64,000 nucleotides of DNA from Edaphobacter aggregans DSM 19364 (GCF_000745965.1 NZ_JQKI01000002.1:247768-311767), one strand, 5' to 3'; shown: positions 18,581 through 29,183, numbered from the stretch's first letter. Numbers and translations: made by a program. The notes: generated by a model not told the origin, from the sequence alone.

Positions 18581-20056
18581 ATGTTCCTGTTGCCCACCGC
18601 CCTTCTGGTCTGTTCGAACCTCCTTCTCTCGGCCGGTTGCGGCTCCTCGGCAAGCGGAGGTCTGAATCGTGCGGCAAACTCGGCTCAGGGCGCCTTGCAA
18701 CTGTCTCCAGCTATGGCGAGTCTGTCGCCAGGAGAAAGTGTGCGGATCACACCAATGAGGGATGGGATCGCGGTCCCACTGTCTCATTGCGTATGGGAAG
18801 CAACGGACAATTCCGTTCCGTCCTCAAACGATAACGGCGAATTTGTGGGCTCTGGTGTTGGTTCTTCTCCTGTGACGGCGACCTGTGGTGGGGACGTCAC
18901 TTCGGCATCCGCGTTGGTTTCCCCGACCGCAAATCCATCCGCCATTCGGATCACCTCAGGGGGAACCTACGGCGGCAACTGGAGCAGCGCGGACCCTAAA
19001 GTTCCCGCTGTGACCATACTTACGAATGATCCAGTCATTCTCCGGAATGCGACGATAACGGGGCGAGGCGACCTCATCGTCGTTTATGGCCGCAATGGCG
19101 GCGCTAATGTGACCATCGACAACGTGACAGGTATAGCGCTCGATCCTGGGGTAACGGGACAGGGGAGAGGAACGTTCCTCGGCGCGGAGCGCATATCCCA
19201 CCTTTCAGTGACGCATTGCACGATGCGTGGTGTCAGCTTTGGCGTGTATATCGTTTCATCGACGCTTGCATCGCTCCAAATCAGAGATAACGTTGCGCGC
19301 GATCTTGAGGATCGGAAGAGTGATGGGCATGGTGGTTTCCTTCTCAACCAGCGGCTGCCGGGCCACCTGATTCAACTCAACAACGTTTCCCTGCCAAATG
19401 GAGGAGAGATCGCCTGGAACCAAATGATCAATTCAGATGGAGCATCCTCGGTTGAAGACATCATCAACTTCTATGAAAGCCGCGGATCAGCAGGAAAACC
19501 TGTTCGGATTCACGATAACTATCTTGAAGGCGGGTTCTCAGCGGGACTGACAACATCGTACTATACCGGTGCAGGCATTCAGTTGGATGGCGAGTCAAAC
19601 GACCCCTCCAAAGCGAACGGCTTCGTGATGATAGCGAACAACACCCTCGTGCATCTCGCCGGAGATGGCATCTCAATCGCGGCGGGTCACGATATCTACG
19701 TGATCGGTAATCGAATCGTTTCCTGCGGCAAAGACAGCTCTGGACGCTGGATCGCAAATCCAGGCTCGAATGCTCTGGGAATGTGGAACTACTATAAGAC
19801 CAACCAGTATTTCAACAATTACATCGCGAATAATTCGGGAGGCTTAGTTAAGCCAGACGCTAACGGCAATCCATCCCCTGGGAACATCTATGCCCCTAGT
19901 GCCTCCGGCAGCTTAAACAATGTTGTCAACACAAACGCCTTCGAACAACCTTGTCTCGTAGGATCCCATCTGAACCTCGCTGCAGAATCGATTGAAAGGA
20001 ATAGGTGGCTGAGTACCGTTGCCGAGGCCGGAGAGTTATTGGGAGATCAACATTAA
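18581..20056 (+). CDS. Right-handed parallel beta-helix lipoprotein
   Basis: Exported protein of 491 residues. The signal peptide ends in LLLSAGC, a lipobox with Cys at residue 20, so it is probably lipid-anchored in the periplasm or outer membrane. A Ser/Ala-rich linker and a small beta domain (about residues 40-110, Ig-like bacterial type) lead to a long series of strand-turn repeats rich in N, V, I and G (for example ATITGRGDLIVV, NVTIDNVTG, IRDNVARDL, NNTLVHL, VIGNRIVSC), the pattern of pectate-lyase-type parallel beta helices. Within an EPS locus, a polysaccharide lyase, epimerase or binding role is plausible. No catalytic triad is certain. RBS AAGAGA. Confidence 0.75.
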   Translation: MFLLPTALLVCSNLLLSAGCGSSASGGLNRAANSAQGALQLSPAMASLSPGESVRITPMRDGIAVPLSHCVWEATDNSVPSSNDNGEFVGSGVGSSPVTATCGGDVTSASALVSPTANPSAIRITSGGTYGGNWSSADPKVPAVTILTNDPVILRNATITGRGDLIVVYGRNGGANVTIDNVTGIALDPGVTGQGRGTFLGAERISHLSVTHCTMRGVSFGVYIVSSTLASLQIRDNVARDLEDRKSDGHGGFLLNQRLPGHLIQLNNVSLPNGGEIAWNQMINSDGASSVEDIINFYESRGSAGKPVRIHDNYLEGGFSAGLTTSYYTGAGIQLDGESNDPSKANGFVMIANNTLVHLAGDGISIAAGHDIYVIGNRIVSCGKDSSGRWIANPGSNALGMWNYYKTNQYFNNYIANNSGGLVKPDANGNPSPGNIYAPSASGSLNNVVNTNAFEQPCLVGSHLNLAAESIERNRWLSTVAEAGELLGDQH

Positions 20057-20161
20057 GGATCGTAGCTTACGATTACAGGACTGCAGCGCTTGGAAAAATC
20101 TTGTGCTTAGTGCCGACGTTATGCAGGCTCTGGCTAAAAGATCATAAAGGTGTTACCTGAT

Positions 20162-20217
20162 CGGGTTATAACAGCACCAAACGAGGTGAGATACATTGAA
20201 CTCGCATGAATGTGCCT
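20162..20217. repeat. Conserved non-coding element, copy C
   Basis: Aligns with 14635-14690: GGGTTATAACAGC is identical, followed by A/G-rich sequence and AGGTGAGATAcATTGAACT. It lies about 50 bp upstream of the acyltransferase relic, just as copy B lies upstream of the intact acyltransferase. Confidence 0.6.
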
Positions 20218-20266
20218 GACGGCCGCATTGGAGTAAGGATGGTCCACTTGGGTTGGGAGTTGAACT

Positions 20267-20325
20267 ATGCAGCTTGCGCAGGCGTTGAACCGCCAGAGAT
20301 TCGGCGAACTCGACTCGTTCCGTTG
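20267..20325 (+). pseudogene. Acyltransferase-3 gene relic (5' end only)
   Basis: An ATG-initiated reading of 19 codons, MQLAQALNRQRFGELDSFR, matches the start of the intact acyltransferase at 14733 (MQHAAAINEQRFDQLDSFR) at 12 of 19 residues. After this the frame runs into unrelated sequence, losing the RG...H catalytic region, so it cannot be functional. Confidence 0.7.
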
Positions 20326-20454
20326 CAATTACCTTGTACAGCATATAACCCATGTATACTCTTTGCCGGATGCGAACTGCATCATCAGCTTCTTTGGCCA
20401 TGCACGGCCACAATCCAGGCTTATTGACGTTGCATCGTCACACTCTGTTTTTGA

Positions 20455-20545
20455 GGCTCGATCTCCGTCAGTTTGCCTCGCGAATCACGAAGGCAGCGCT
20501 CAATACTCGGCAGACTGGCCATCGGATTCCTTGTCTTGTACCGTG
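20455..20545 (-). pseudogene. GT11-like gene relic (3' end only)
   Basis: On the minus strand the reading RNPMASLPSIERCLRD and then KLTEIEP parallels the C-terminus of the GT11-like protein at 17082-18203 (KNPMANLLEYGSLPS and QLSEL). At DNA level, CACGAAGGCAGCG and ATACTC are shared with 17133-17158. Only the last 30 or so codons remain. Confidence 0.6.
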
Positions 20546-20744
20546 AATAGCAGCAATCGCTCTGGTTAGGCCTGAAGTATCGCCAGATGTTCATAAGCGT
20601 CGCATCACTGCTCTCTCAGTACCAAAACAAAGACTTGCAATATGCGTGTGTCCATTCAACACTGGACTCTCGACCGACCATCCAGATTGCTCCATCGCCC
20701 ACAGTGCTCCTAATGCAAGCCTCAAGAGCTTTTCCGATACAACA

Positions 20745-21908
20745 ATGAAGATCCTCGTAGCCCACAACCGATATCAGCAGGCCGGCGGAGAGGACATGGT
20801 TGTCGCCGAAGAGGTGCGGATGCTTCAGCAACGCGGCCACCTGGTCCGTCAGTACACCGTCAATAACGACGGTATTACCAATGTTTGGCAACAGGCTGTG
20901 GCGGCGGCGCGCTTCTTCTATTCGGTACAAGCGTCCCGCGAGATCTCGAATCTGCTTGCATCCATCCAGCCAGATATACTGCATGTCCATAACTTCTTTC
21001 CAAGCATCTCACCCGCGATCTTCTTTGCCGCGCGCAAATATGGAGTACCGGTGGTGCAGACGCTTCATAACTACCGCCTTCTCTGTGCCAATGCGACGCT
21101 GTTTCGCGATGGGCAACCTTGTGAAGACTGTATTATTCAGCGATCCTTCGTTCCGGGGGTCAGGCACGCCTGTTATCGTGGCAGCCGGGCGGGCAGCGCT
21201 ATCGTCGGAGCGTCTACCTCTGTCCAGGCCGCCCTGGGGACGTGGTCGAATCGAATAGATCGCTATATCGCACTCACTCAGTTTGCCGCACAGAAACTCG
21301 GAAGCTACAGAATCCCTTCGAATAAAATCCGCATAAAGCCGAACTTTGTACCCGATCGTGGGTACGGGGAGGGGCAGGGTGGCTTCGCTCTCTACGTTGG
21401 CCGGCTGAGCCCCGAAAAAGGAGTGGAGACCATCCTTGCCGCCGACCGTCTCGGGAGTCTTCCGCTTCCGGTGCACATTGCTGGCGACGGTCCATTGCTT
21501 GCCGAGATCGAGCGCGCCTGTGCCCGTCCGGGCTCTCGTCTTATCTATCTCGGCCGCATGCCGCGCTCTCAAGTTGCCGAGCAGATGAAGTGCGCCACGG
21601 TTCTCCTCGTTCCTTCTCTCTGGTATGAAGGCTTTCCCATGGCGATGGTCGAGGCTCTCTCCTTTGGCCTGCCAATCATCGCTTCGCGAATTGGCGGCCT
21701 GCCGGAGATCGTGCAGGACGGCCACTCTGGCCTGCTATTTGAGCCGGGTAATCCTTCTGCTATGCTTCAGGCGCTTGGCTCCTTTGTAAGCGATACAAGC
21801 CGGATCGAAGCAATGCGCGAGGCAGGTCGCAATCAGTTCGAACTCCACTACACCGAGCAAAAGAACTACGACATGCTCATCGGAATCTACAATGAGCTTC
21901 TCGACTAG
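20745..21908 (+). CDS. Glycosyltransferase, GT4 family
   Basis: GT-B retaining transferase of 387 residues. The ATG at 20745 begins MKILVAHNRYQQAGGEDMV, the classical GT4 opening with a Gly-rich acceptor loop, so the in-frame extension to 20646 is discarded. Later features are VVQTLHNYRLLC (family-typical H-N-Y-R), the donor-domain entry FALYVGRLSPEKGVETIL with R/K pair, and LVPSLWYEGFPMAMVEAL with the E-x7-E motif. It lies alone between the relic region and the WecG-type gene. The sugar is unknown. Confidence 0.92.
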   Translation: MKILVAHNRYQQAGGEDMVVAEEVRMLQQRGHLVRQYTVNNDGITNVWQQAVAAARFFYSVQASREISNLLASIQPDILHVHNFFPSISPAIFFAARKYGVPVVQTLHNYRLLCANATLFRDGQPCEDCIIQRSFVPGVRHACYRGSRAGSAIVGASTSVQAALGTWSNRIDRYIALTQFAAQKLGSYRIPSNKIRIKPNFVPDRGYGEGQGGFALYVGRLSPEKGVETILAADRLGSLPLPVHIAGDGPLLAEIERACARPGSRLIYLGRMPRSQVAEQMKCATVLLVPSLWYEGFPMAMVEALSFGLPIIASRIGGLPEIVQDGHSGLLFEPGNPSAMLQALGSFVSDTSRIEAMREAGRNQFELHYTEQKNYDMLIGIYNELLD

Positions 21909-22089
21909 CCATCGAATGGCGTCCGCTGAATTCAAATTAAGAGATGGCCTCAGAAAATCACGATCAGCAGCGACTACCACTTAAGTTGTAGGGCGCGCCC
22001 CGCTGGTGTTAGTCCACCGCGCCAAAATGGGTAATAGCTCCTCATCCTTCTGCATGTTTTCATAGCCAAGAATTACGAGGCTGGAATTC

Positions 22090-22866
22090 GTGCAGACCTT
22101 CCAAATATTTGATACCCCTATCGGTTTGCTCACGATGCCAGAGGCCATCCGAACGGTTGCTCAATGGCTCAAGGAAGAGGGCCGTTGCCGATTAGTTACC
22201 TTTGCAAATGTCCATATGCTCGTGGAGGCTCGGCTCAACCCGGACTTCGGCGATATCCTCCACCAGACCGATCTGAACTGTCCCGATGGCAGCCCCATCT
22301 CATGGATCGGCGCGGCGCTTCACGGCGACCATGTTTCGCAGGTTGCCGGTCCGGATTTTATGCCTTTGTTCTGTGAGCAGACGGCGAGCCAAGGCTATCG
22401 ACACTTTCTATACGGTGGCGGAGAGGGTATCGCCGAAAAGGCAGCGTGCGAATTGGTGCGCCGCTATCCAGGCATTCAGATCGCAGGGCAATACACTCCT
22501 CCGTTCAGACAGCTCACACGGCAGGAAGACGAACATGTGTGTAGGCAGATCAACGAGAGCGGCGCGGACATCGTCTGGGTATGCCTCGGTTGCCCTAAGC
22601 AGGAGAGGTGGATCCTTGAGCACCGGGACCTGTTGAATGCGAAGGTCATCCTCGCTGTCGGGCAGGCGTTTGATATTGTCGCCGGAGTCAGACCGCGTGC
22701 GCCCAAGGTATTTCGAAGGGTAGGAATGGAGTGGGCCTATCGCCTTATTAAGGAACCGGGCCGTCTCTGGAAGCGATACCTTATTACGAACGCGCTCTTC
22801 ATCGCTTGGATACTTCCAAGTCTTCTTCGCGGCGAGATAGGAATCGATCGCTCCGCCGAAACGTAA
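22090..22866 (+). CDS. WecG/TagA/CpsF family glycosyltransferase (GT26)
   Basis: Cytoplasmic transferase of 258 residues that adds a hexosamine or hexuronic acid to a lipid-linked intermediate. GTG start with GAGG 9 nt upstream. Family landmarks: TFANVHMLVEARLNPDF, then CPDGSPISWIGAALHG (the DG segment that replaces DGxGVV), FLYGGGEGIAEKAACEL, IVWVCLGCPKQERWI (GxPKQE) and a C-terminal EWAYRLIKEPGRLWKRYLI membrane-association helix. It converges with the Wzi-like gene across about 110 bp without an obvious hairpin-T terminator. Confidence 0.93.
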   Translation: MQTFQIFDTPIGLLTMPEAIRTVAQWLKEEGRCRLVTFANVHMLVEARLNPDFGDILHQTDLNCPDGSPISWIGAALHGDHVSQVAGPDFMPLFCEQTASQGYRHFLYGGGEGIAEKAACELVRRYPGIQIAGQYTPPFRQLTRQEDEHVCRQINESGADIVWVCLGCPKQERWILEHRDLLNAKVILAVGQAFDIVAGVRPRAPKVFRRVGMEWAYRLIKEPGRLWKRYLITNALFIAWILPSLLRGEIGIDRSAET

Positions 22867-22975
22867 GTCTCGTCCTCCCACACCAAGCGTGCCCGATTGA
22901 CTCGACTCGCCGAAGAGGAGATCACGGGGTATGAGCTCCTTTACCGTGGACTCCATATTATCCCCCGCGGTGGAA

Positions 22976-24781
22976 TCAATGGATCGCACGAGTTTGTTGT
23001 CTTAGCTTCGGGAACCACGTGACTTGTATCGAGGTAACCAGATCCTGTTGCTGTCCCGAACGGTAGATCGGCGCCTTCCACCGCTCGTATTGCATCGAGC
23101 CCTGCACCTCAACATCACTGCCGATGCGTTTCACGGTGCCGATGGAGAACGAGTTCTGTGTGACTCCTCCAGCAATAAAGTCGTTGGGGGTCTTCTTAGT
23201 GAGGTACTTCGCCTCAATCCATTCGTTGCCCGAGAGGTGGTAGGTCAGCCACGCCTGACCTCCTTTGGCTTCACGGCCCATCCAGTCCCCCATAATGAAG
23301 CCCTTGTTGGTGTATCCCTGCACTTGGATGCCTTCCCAGTACGTGAACAGGCCTTGAGTGCTACGTGATACGGGCTGATCTGTTGTAGCCCCCTCAACCC
23401 TTAAGTCCAACCTTCGCAGCCCAGGAAACTGTGAAAGATAGATGCCGGGGCGATATGCCGCGCGGCGGGGTGCGCTAATCGGAGTCACATCGTCATGCGA
23501 AAGAGCATCCACGTATAGCGTGAGATATCGACGCACATACGGCAGTCTCCAGGAGAAATTGAAGACGCTGAAGCGCGCTCCAGGGTCGTTTCTCCCGGCC
23601 TTTTCCGGTCCTGTCGTATCGTTGATATCGAAGAAGCCTTTGAGAAAGCTGTGCAGGGTGACAGGCGCATGCCCCGCGCCTCCCCAGATGATGGTTCGTT
23701 CAAACCCAAATTCGAAGTTGTTCGTCGGCCGGAATGCAAACATCTCCGCGTGGACCCAGGGGCTGTTGGGATTGGTGTGCCCCTTCAGGCTTCCTACAAA
23801 GAAGTCGTAGCGCATGGGTCCCAGCACCTTCGAGACTAGCGGGATATTCAAAGGTTCAACGCGATTGACTCGGAAGGAGTAGATGTTTTCCGCGTTGTTG
23901 GTCCACGCCATCGCGCCACCCGCAGCCGGACCGAGCCACGCATCCGATTTGCCTCCTGAGATCTCATGGCCGAGCATATGAAACGACAGCGTGGCCTCCT
24001 GCAATCGAAACGTATTCTGTGCTGCAATCGGACCTGCCGGAATGGTCGCCTGCGGTGCATTGGGCGCAGCATAAGAGCCGACCATGTCCAACTTCGAGAG
24101 ACTGTTCGCCAGCTGAGGGCTGTATCCCTGCGACGCAGGGGCGTGCTGGTACTCGCCACGAATATACAGCGAGAAGCGTCCATGTTCAATAAGTGTCGAG
24201 GTGCCAGTTATGTTGTTGAAGCCTTCCTGATATGGACGTCCATAGTCGTTCACGATCGTTTGCCCCAGATGATAGCTGTCGCGAAGGGGAGTTCCGGCGA
24301 TCCCCGTCATCCGTGTGTAGACGCTCTGGAGTCCAGAGACTGTGCCGCGTTCCCTTCCTTCCTGGGGCATTTCGGCAGAGAATTCGGTGTCGAGACTTGC
24401 GAGGATCTCCTTTACTTCGTCTGGCCCTTGAAGGATACGGTCTCTTGACAACTGAAAGGCGTGAACCACGCTCAAACGAGTCCACGGTCTCATGCTCAAA
24501 AAGACGCCGTCTACATAGCCCAGCGAATATAACCGCAGCATTGCTGGATAAACCCAGCTGTCATTGGGAATATAGGCGGAGCCTGAAGAGCCAGAAGAAA
24601 TCCTCTCGGAGCTTGCAGGACGTGAAACTATTGTCGAACCCTTGGTGGATGGGGCCTTTGGAGCATTATCCAAAGGCGAATCATTCGAATGCGTTTCACT
24701 ATTGTCCAGGGCTCCGCACTGGATGGTCGCAGCAAAAAGTCCCGCCAGACACAGTACGACGTAGAAAAAACGTTTCCCCAT
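22976..24781 (-). CDS. Capsule assembly Wzi-like outer-membrane protein
   Basis: Outer-membrane beta-barrel protein involved in holding or assembling surface polysaccharide. The frame opens at 24853, but the ATG at 24781 starts a clean signal peptide (GKRFFYVVLCLAGLFAA) and has GAGGTG just upstream, giving 601 residues. After a disordered Ser/Pro-rich stretch comes NDSWVYPAMLRLYSLGYVD, an N-terminal helical part common in this group, then many alternating aromatic strands and an FEFGFERTIIWGG segment typical of the Wzi superfamily. The usual length for acidobacterial members is about 550-620. Its place next to WecG and gmd supports an EPS role. Confidence 0.8.
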   Translation of the reverse strand: MGKRFFYVVLCLAGLFAATIQCGALDNSETHSNDSPLDNAPKAPSTKGSTIVSRPASSERISSGSSGSAYIPNDSWVYPAMLRLYSLGYVDGVFLSMRPWTRLSVVHAFQLSRDRILQGPDEVKEILASLDTEFSAEMPQEGRERGTVSGLQSVYTRMTGIAGTPLRDSYHLGQTIVNDYGRPYQEGFNNITGTSTLIEHGRFSLYIRGEYQHAPASQGYSPQLANSLSKLDMVGSYAAPNAPQATIPAGPIAAQNTFRLQEATLSFHMLGHEISGGKSDAWLGPAAGGAMAWTNNAENIYSFRVNRVEPLNIPLVSKVLGPMRYDFFVGSLKGHTNPNSPWVHAEMFAFRPTNNFEFGFERTIIWGGAGHAPVTLHSFLKGFFDINDTTGPEKAGRNDPGARFSVFNFSWRLPYVRRYLTLYVDALSHDDVTPISAPRRAAYRPGIYLSQFPGLRRLDLRVEGATTDQPVSRSTQGLFTYWEGIQVQGYTNKGFIMGDWMGREAKGGQAWLTYHLSGNEWIEAKYLTKKTPNDFIAGGVTQNSFSIGTVKRIGSDVEVQGSMQYERWKAPIYRSGQQQDLVTSIQVTWFPKLRQQTRAIH

Positions 24782-25074
24782 GGGCACCTCAAGCCGCAGC
24801 CTTGCCTTGCGCCGGTTTACGTTCAAATCAAAGGACGACGCCGAGCGGTGCATTTCTCTTGCGTGCGCCGCCCGCCGCTTCAGCGAACAAGTTTAAAACC
24901 ATTATGTTGAAGGCGGGTTGGGTTAGAAATACAACTTGAGGTTGATTCCAGATGATGCAATCAATCGAGATTATGAGATATGAGGAAACAAAGACTCGTT
25001 ACATTGTTGTCTTCGCTATTTTCGATCTGAACTCAGCGCAGCCACGCCGAACGATAAAAAGGAGAGTCCGCGTT

Positions 25075-26160
<1,086 letters not shown>

Positions 26161-26450
26161 TATTTACCCGCAACAAGCTAATGAAGTCACGAGCCCATCT
26201 GTGCAGACTGGCTCTACCGCCACTGAAATCATCTGTCGTTACACCAAAGTTGTAGGCCAATATGGCCAAAGTTACAGAGGAAAAACACGAATGGCACGCT
26301 ATGATTCAGAAACATTTCGAACGCACTCAATCTTGAGAAGCAATTCAGTTGTGTGATTACGTTCCTTCATCTATTGCCAGTCAAGTAGAGATGTACGTTC
26401 TGGCAGCCGGACGAAGGTGATTTTATGAGCTTATTGACCTCGGAGGGTGT

Positions 26451-26993
26451 GTGTTACGTCAATTCCTCGCGTCGCTGATATTCGCGTTGACTGCAAGTGT
26501 CGCGCTTCATGCCCAGGCGATCCCGGCCGCAGAGCGGCTGGCTGTCGTTCAAGTAGGAGCCGGACTAAATATTGTTCGGCCCGATTACAATGCCGGTACC
26601 ATCTTTGGCTACAGCATCTATGGGGACTTTGATTTCACGCCCCATATCGGAATCGAAGGCGATGTTCACATCGGCAACGTTATTACGCCGGGCGATGTCG
26701 GCGAAAGCTCGTTCCTTTTGGGCCCTCGCTACGTGTTCCACCATGGCCGATTCCACCCGTATGCAAAGCTGCTCCTCGGAGTCGGCATCTTTACCTTCGA
26801 GCCGGTTTACTACTACTCAAAGTCATCATCTTCAACCCACAAGATGTATGCCTTCGGTGGAGGGGTCGATGTCACGGTTAAACGGCGGTTGAACGTTCGA
26901 GCCTTCGATCTGGAATATCAGCGATGGCCGGGATTCACTGCCAACGGCCTCACACCTCTCGCAATGACCGTCGGGGCCGCTTACAGGTTTTAG
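26451..26993 (+). CDS. Outer-membrane beta-barrel protein (OmpA-like barrel, porin family)
   Basis: Small exported barrel of 180 residues. GTG start with GGAGGG ideally placed. The signal peptide ends near ALHAQA (residue about 22). Eight or so amphipathic strands follow (VQVGAGLNIV, IYGDFDFTPHIGIEGDVHIG, LLGPRYVFHHGRFHPYAKLLLGVG, RLNVRAFDLEYQRW), ending TVGAAYRF with the C-terminal aromatic residue required by BAM. This matches the OMP_b-brl family. Function unknown; it is common near acidobacterial surface loci. Confidence 0.8.
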   Translation: MLRQFLASLIFALTASVALHAQAIPAAERLAVVQVGAGLNIVRPDYNAGTIFGYSIYGDFDFTPHIGIEGDVHIGNVITPGDVGESSFLLGPRYVFHHGRFHPYAKLLLGVGIFTFEPVYYYSKSSSSTHKMYAFGGGVDVTVKRRLNVRAFDLEYQRWPGFTANGLTPLAMTVGAAYRF

Positions 26994-27105
26994 AATCACT
27001 CACGTGCCTCTCTCAAATTTCTGCCAGGCTGCAAAATCGATGGTCCTACTTCACAAAACATGATTCACCGCAGGACTTACTAGTGCTGCTTACATCGAAG
27101 CAGGT

Positions 27106-27996
27106 ATGTCCATCGATTCCGTGGTGCTCAGCGAAGACCGGCAACTGGAACTCAACCGTATTCCCAGTCCCGCTCTCTGCCCGCTGGATATGTCTTCCGC
27201 GCCAGGCTGATTCTGATGCTGGCCGAGGGAGCGTCCTTCCGCACGATCAAGCAGAGGTTGAGGACCACGGCGCCGACGATCAGCCGGTGGAAGCAGCGCT
27301 TCCTTTCTTCGGGAATGGATGGCCTGGATACGAATCATCCCGGACAGTCGGCTTCCGTGTTGACTCCGAAGCTGCGAGCCCGGATTCTCTCGGCTACCCG
27401 CAAGGAGCCGAAGGACGGTTCCACTCACTGGAGTTGTCGCAAGCTTGCCGCAGCACTGGGCGTCAGCAAGGACGCTGTGCATCGGGTGTGGAAAGAGGCC
27501 GGCCTGAAGCCGCACCGCCTGGAGCGCTACATGGCCAGCGACGATCCGGATTTCGAAGCCAAAGCCGCTGACATTATCGGGCTGTACCTGAGCCCTCCGT
27601 AGCATGCCGCCGTGTTTTGTGTCGATGAGAAGACCGCCATTCAGGCGCTGGATCGACTCGATCCGGTGCTGCCGCTTTCGCCGGGCCGCGCCGAGCGCCA
27701 TGGATTGGAATACTACCGGCACGGAACCCTGTCGCTGTATGCGGCGCTGGATACCGCGACCGGCCGGGTTCGCGGAAAGACCGCTGCACGCCACACCAGC
27801 CGCGACTTCGTCGTCTTCCTGAAGGAAGTCGTGGCCCTGTGCCCGCCCGCTCAGCAGATCCACATCATCCTCGACAATCTCTCGGCTCACAAGACCGCGC
27901 TGGTGCGGGAGTTCCTGGAGCAGCATCCCCGCGTCCGGTTCCACTTCACACCCACCTACTCCTCATGGCTCAACCAGGTCGAACCCAAATGGTTCA
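27106..27996 (+). mobile_element. IS630-family transposase, broken (frameshift, nonsense codon, truncated 3' end)
   Basis: Three consecutive pieces together make an IS630 transposase. Piece one (from ATG 27106) reads MSIDSVVLSEDRQLELNRI. The protein then continues one frame over as QSRSLPAGYVFRARLILML and the HTH region (27165-27599), so a base was lost near 27160. At 27600 a TAG interrupts YLSPP / HAAVFCVDEKTAIQALD, where a sense codon is expected; the frame is the same on both sides. The DDE part follows: VDEK (first D), IIHILDNLSAHK-type D-N-L-S-x-H-K, and WLNQVE (last E). Homology ceases about 15 codons after NQVE. No terminal inverted repeats were found by eye. The element is dead. Confidence 0.88.
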
Positions 27997-28164
27997 ATGC
28001 AAGTTGCACCGGCATCAACATCCTTAACGTCCCCGAGCGGCGGAAGGCAGGGTGGGACTCACGGGGGATTCGGATTGGGCCGAGAAATAAGCAGGTGAGC
28101 ACAAAGCCGTTGTTCAACGGCGTCGTGCCCCATCAAAAGTCATCGAATTGACCCTGGAGCGTCG

Positions 28165-29043
28165 CTACTTGCTGGCCTTTGAGCGCATGAGCCTGACCGC
28201 TATCAAAATTACAACCAGAAGCACGGCCAAACCGATCCAAGGGAGGTAGCTTGGCTTTTCCCGAGCCGGTTCGACAGGACCAGCAGGTGATTCCGCCTCC
28301 GCCGGAACAGCAGTGGGCTCTCCCTCGGCAATGAGCAAAGGAGCATCGGGTGGCGGAGAGGGCGGAACCGTACCAGTCGCGGGCTTTGGCTTCGTCGCCG
28401 TCGGAGGCTCAGCGCTCTTCGTTGGCGCCGTCTCACCCTTTTGCGGCGTCGCGGCCTCCTGCGGCATCGTGCCAGTCACATTCTTTTCCAGCGACGAAAC
28501 CACGGTCGGAACCTCCACGATCTTCGTCGCGGTGACGATCATCCCCTTCTTCAAGGCAAAGGCGTCGACCATTTGGCCGTCGACGTTGAATTTCTGGTCC
28601 TGAGGGATCTTGAACTCCTGGTTCGTGTTGTTCTCCAGTGTCAGGATGACCGACCTTGGTGGACTGACATGCCAGACCTTGCCGGTGACCGTCTGGATTG
28701 TGGTGACGGTCATAGGAGTGGTTGTGGTAACGATCGTACGCTGGAGCTTCATGCCCGGCTTCAAGTCGTGAATGCCAAGCTGTTTCCCATCGACCGTGGC
28801 TCTGGCCGTCTCCGGGACATCCGGAAAATGCTGGAAAGAGCCATCTTCCATCTTCACGATCAAATCATTGCCGTTCACAGCGTAAACTTCGCCGCGGTCG
28901 ACCTTAACTTTGTGGCTGCTCTCGCCTGCCGTCGTCGTTGTTGTCGTCTGGACCTGCGCGCTGGTTTGAACAGCAAATGCGAGACCGAGTGTTCCGGTAG
29001 CGAGCAAGAGTCCCTTCTTGATCCAACTGGTACCAAGCATCAT
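28165..29043 (-). CDS. Secreted/membrane-anchored hypothetical protein
   Basis: Protein of 292 residues with an N-terminal signal peptide (LLLATGTLGLAFAVQTSAQ), then a Thr-rich stretch and two similar beta-rich segments (VYAVNGNDLIVKMEDG...GIHDLKPGMKL and VWHVSPPRSVILTLENN...FALKKGMIV), which look like a tandem small-barrel domain. A Pro/Ala/Thr-rich linker leads to one C-terminal membrane helix (WIGLAVLLVVILIAVRLM) and a basic tail. So it should face the periplasm and be tethered in the inner membrane. I do not recognise a characterised family; similar architectures occur in acidobacteria. Good reading frame and codon use. Confidence 0.7.
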   Translation of the reverse strand: MMLGTSWIKKGLLLATGTLGLAFAVQTSAQVQTTTTTTAGESSHKVKVDRGEVYAVNGNDLIVKMEDGSFQHFPDVPETARATVDGKQLGIHDLKPGMKLQRTIVTTTTPMTVTTIQTVTGKVWHVSPPRSVILTLENNTNQEFKIPQDQKFNVDGQMVDAFALKKGMIVTATKIVEVPTVVSSLEKNVTGTMPQEAATPQKGETAPTKSAEPPTATKPKPATGTVPPSPPPDAPLLIAEGEPTAVPAEAESPAGPVEPAREKPSYLPWIGLAVLLVVILIAVRLMRSKASK

Positions 29044-29183
29044 GGGTCATCCTCCGTGAACTCAATTCCTCGGCCCAACCGCTGTGATGTACTTAACTCC
29101 GCCCCGTACATGTGTGTCGACTAGGGAAATACCCAGTTTTAACGAAACATTGGTAATTGGCGCTGAGCCCGTTTGGCCGCCCG

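Larger units (their letters stand above)
20057..20744. other. Relic region: decayed copies of EPS-locus segments
   Basis: No intact gene in 688 bp. It contains, in order, a copy of the non-coding element (20162-20217), the first codons of an acyltransferase-3 gene (20267-20325), unrelated sequence, and a reversed fragment matching the 3' end of the GT11-like gene (about 20455-20545). The order and orientation are those of 14.6-17.2 kb with almost everything between removed. Confidence 0.65.

Noticed and set aside
22867..22975. Possible terminator between WecG-type and Wzi-like genes
   Set aside because: AGGAG...CTCCT can pair, but the stem is short and no T-run follows.
24232..24939. 235-codon plus-strand frame
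   Set aside because: Antisense to the Wzi-like gene; Arg/Ser-rich.
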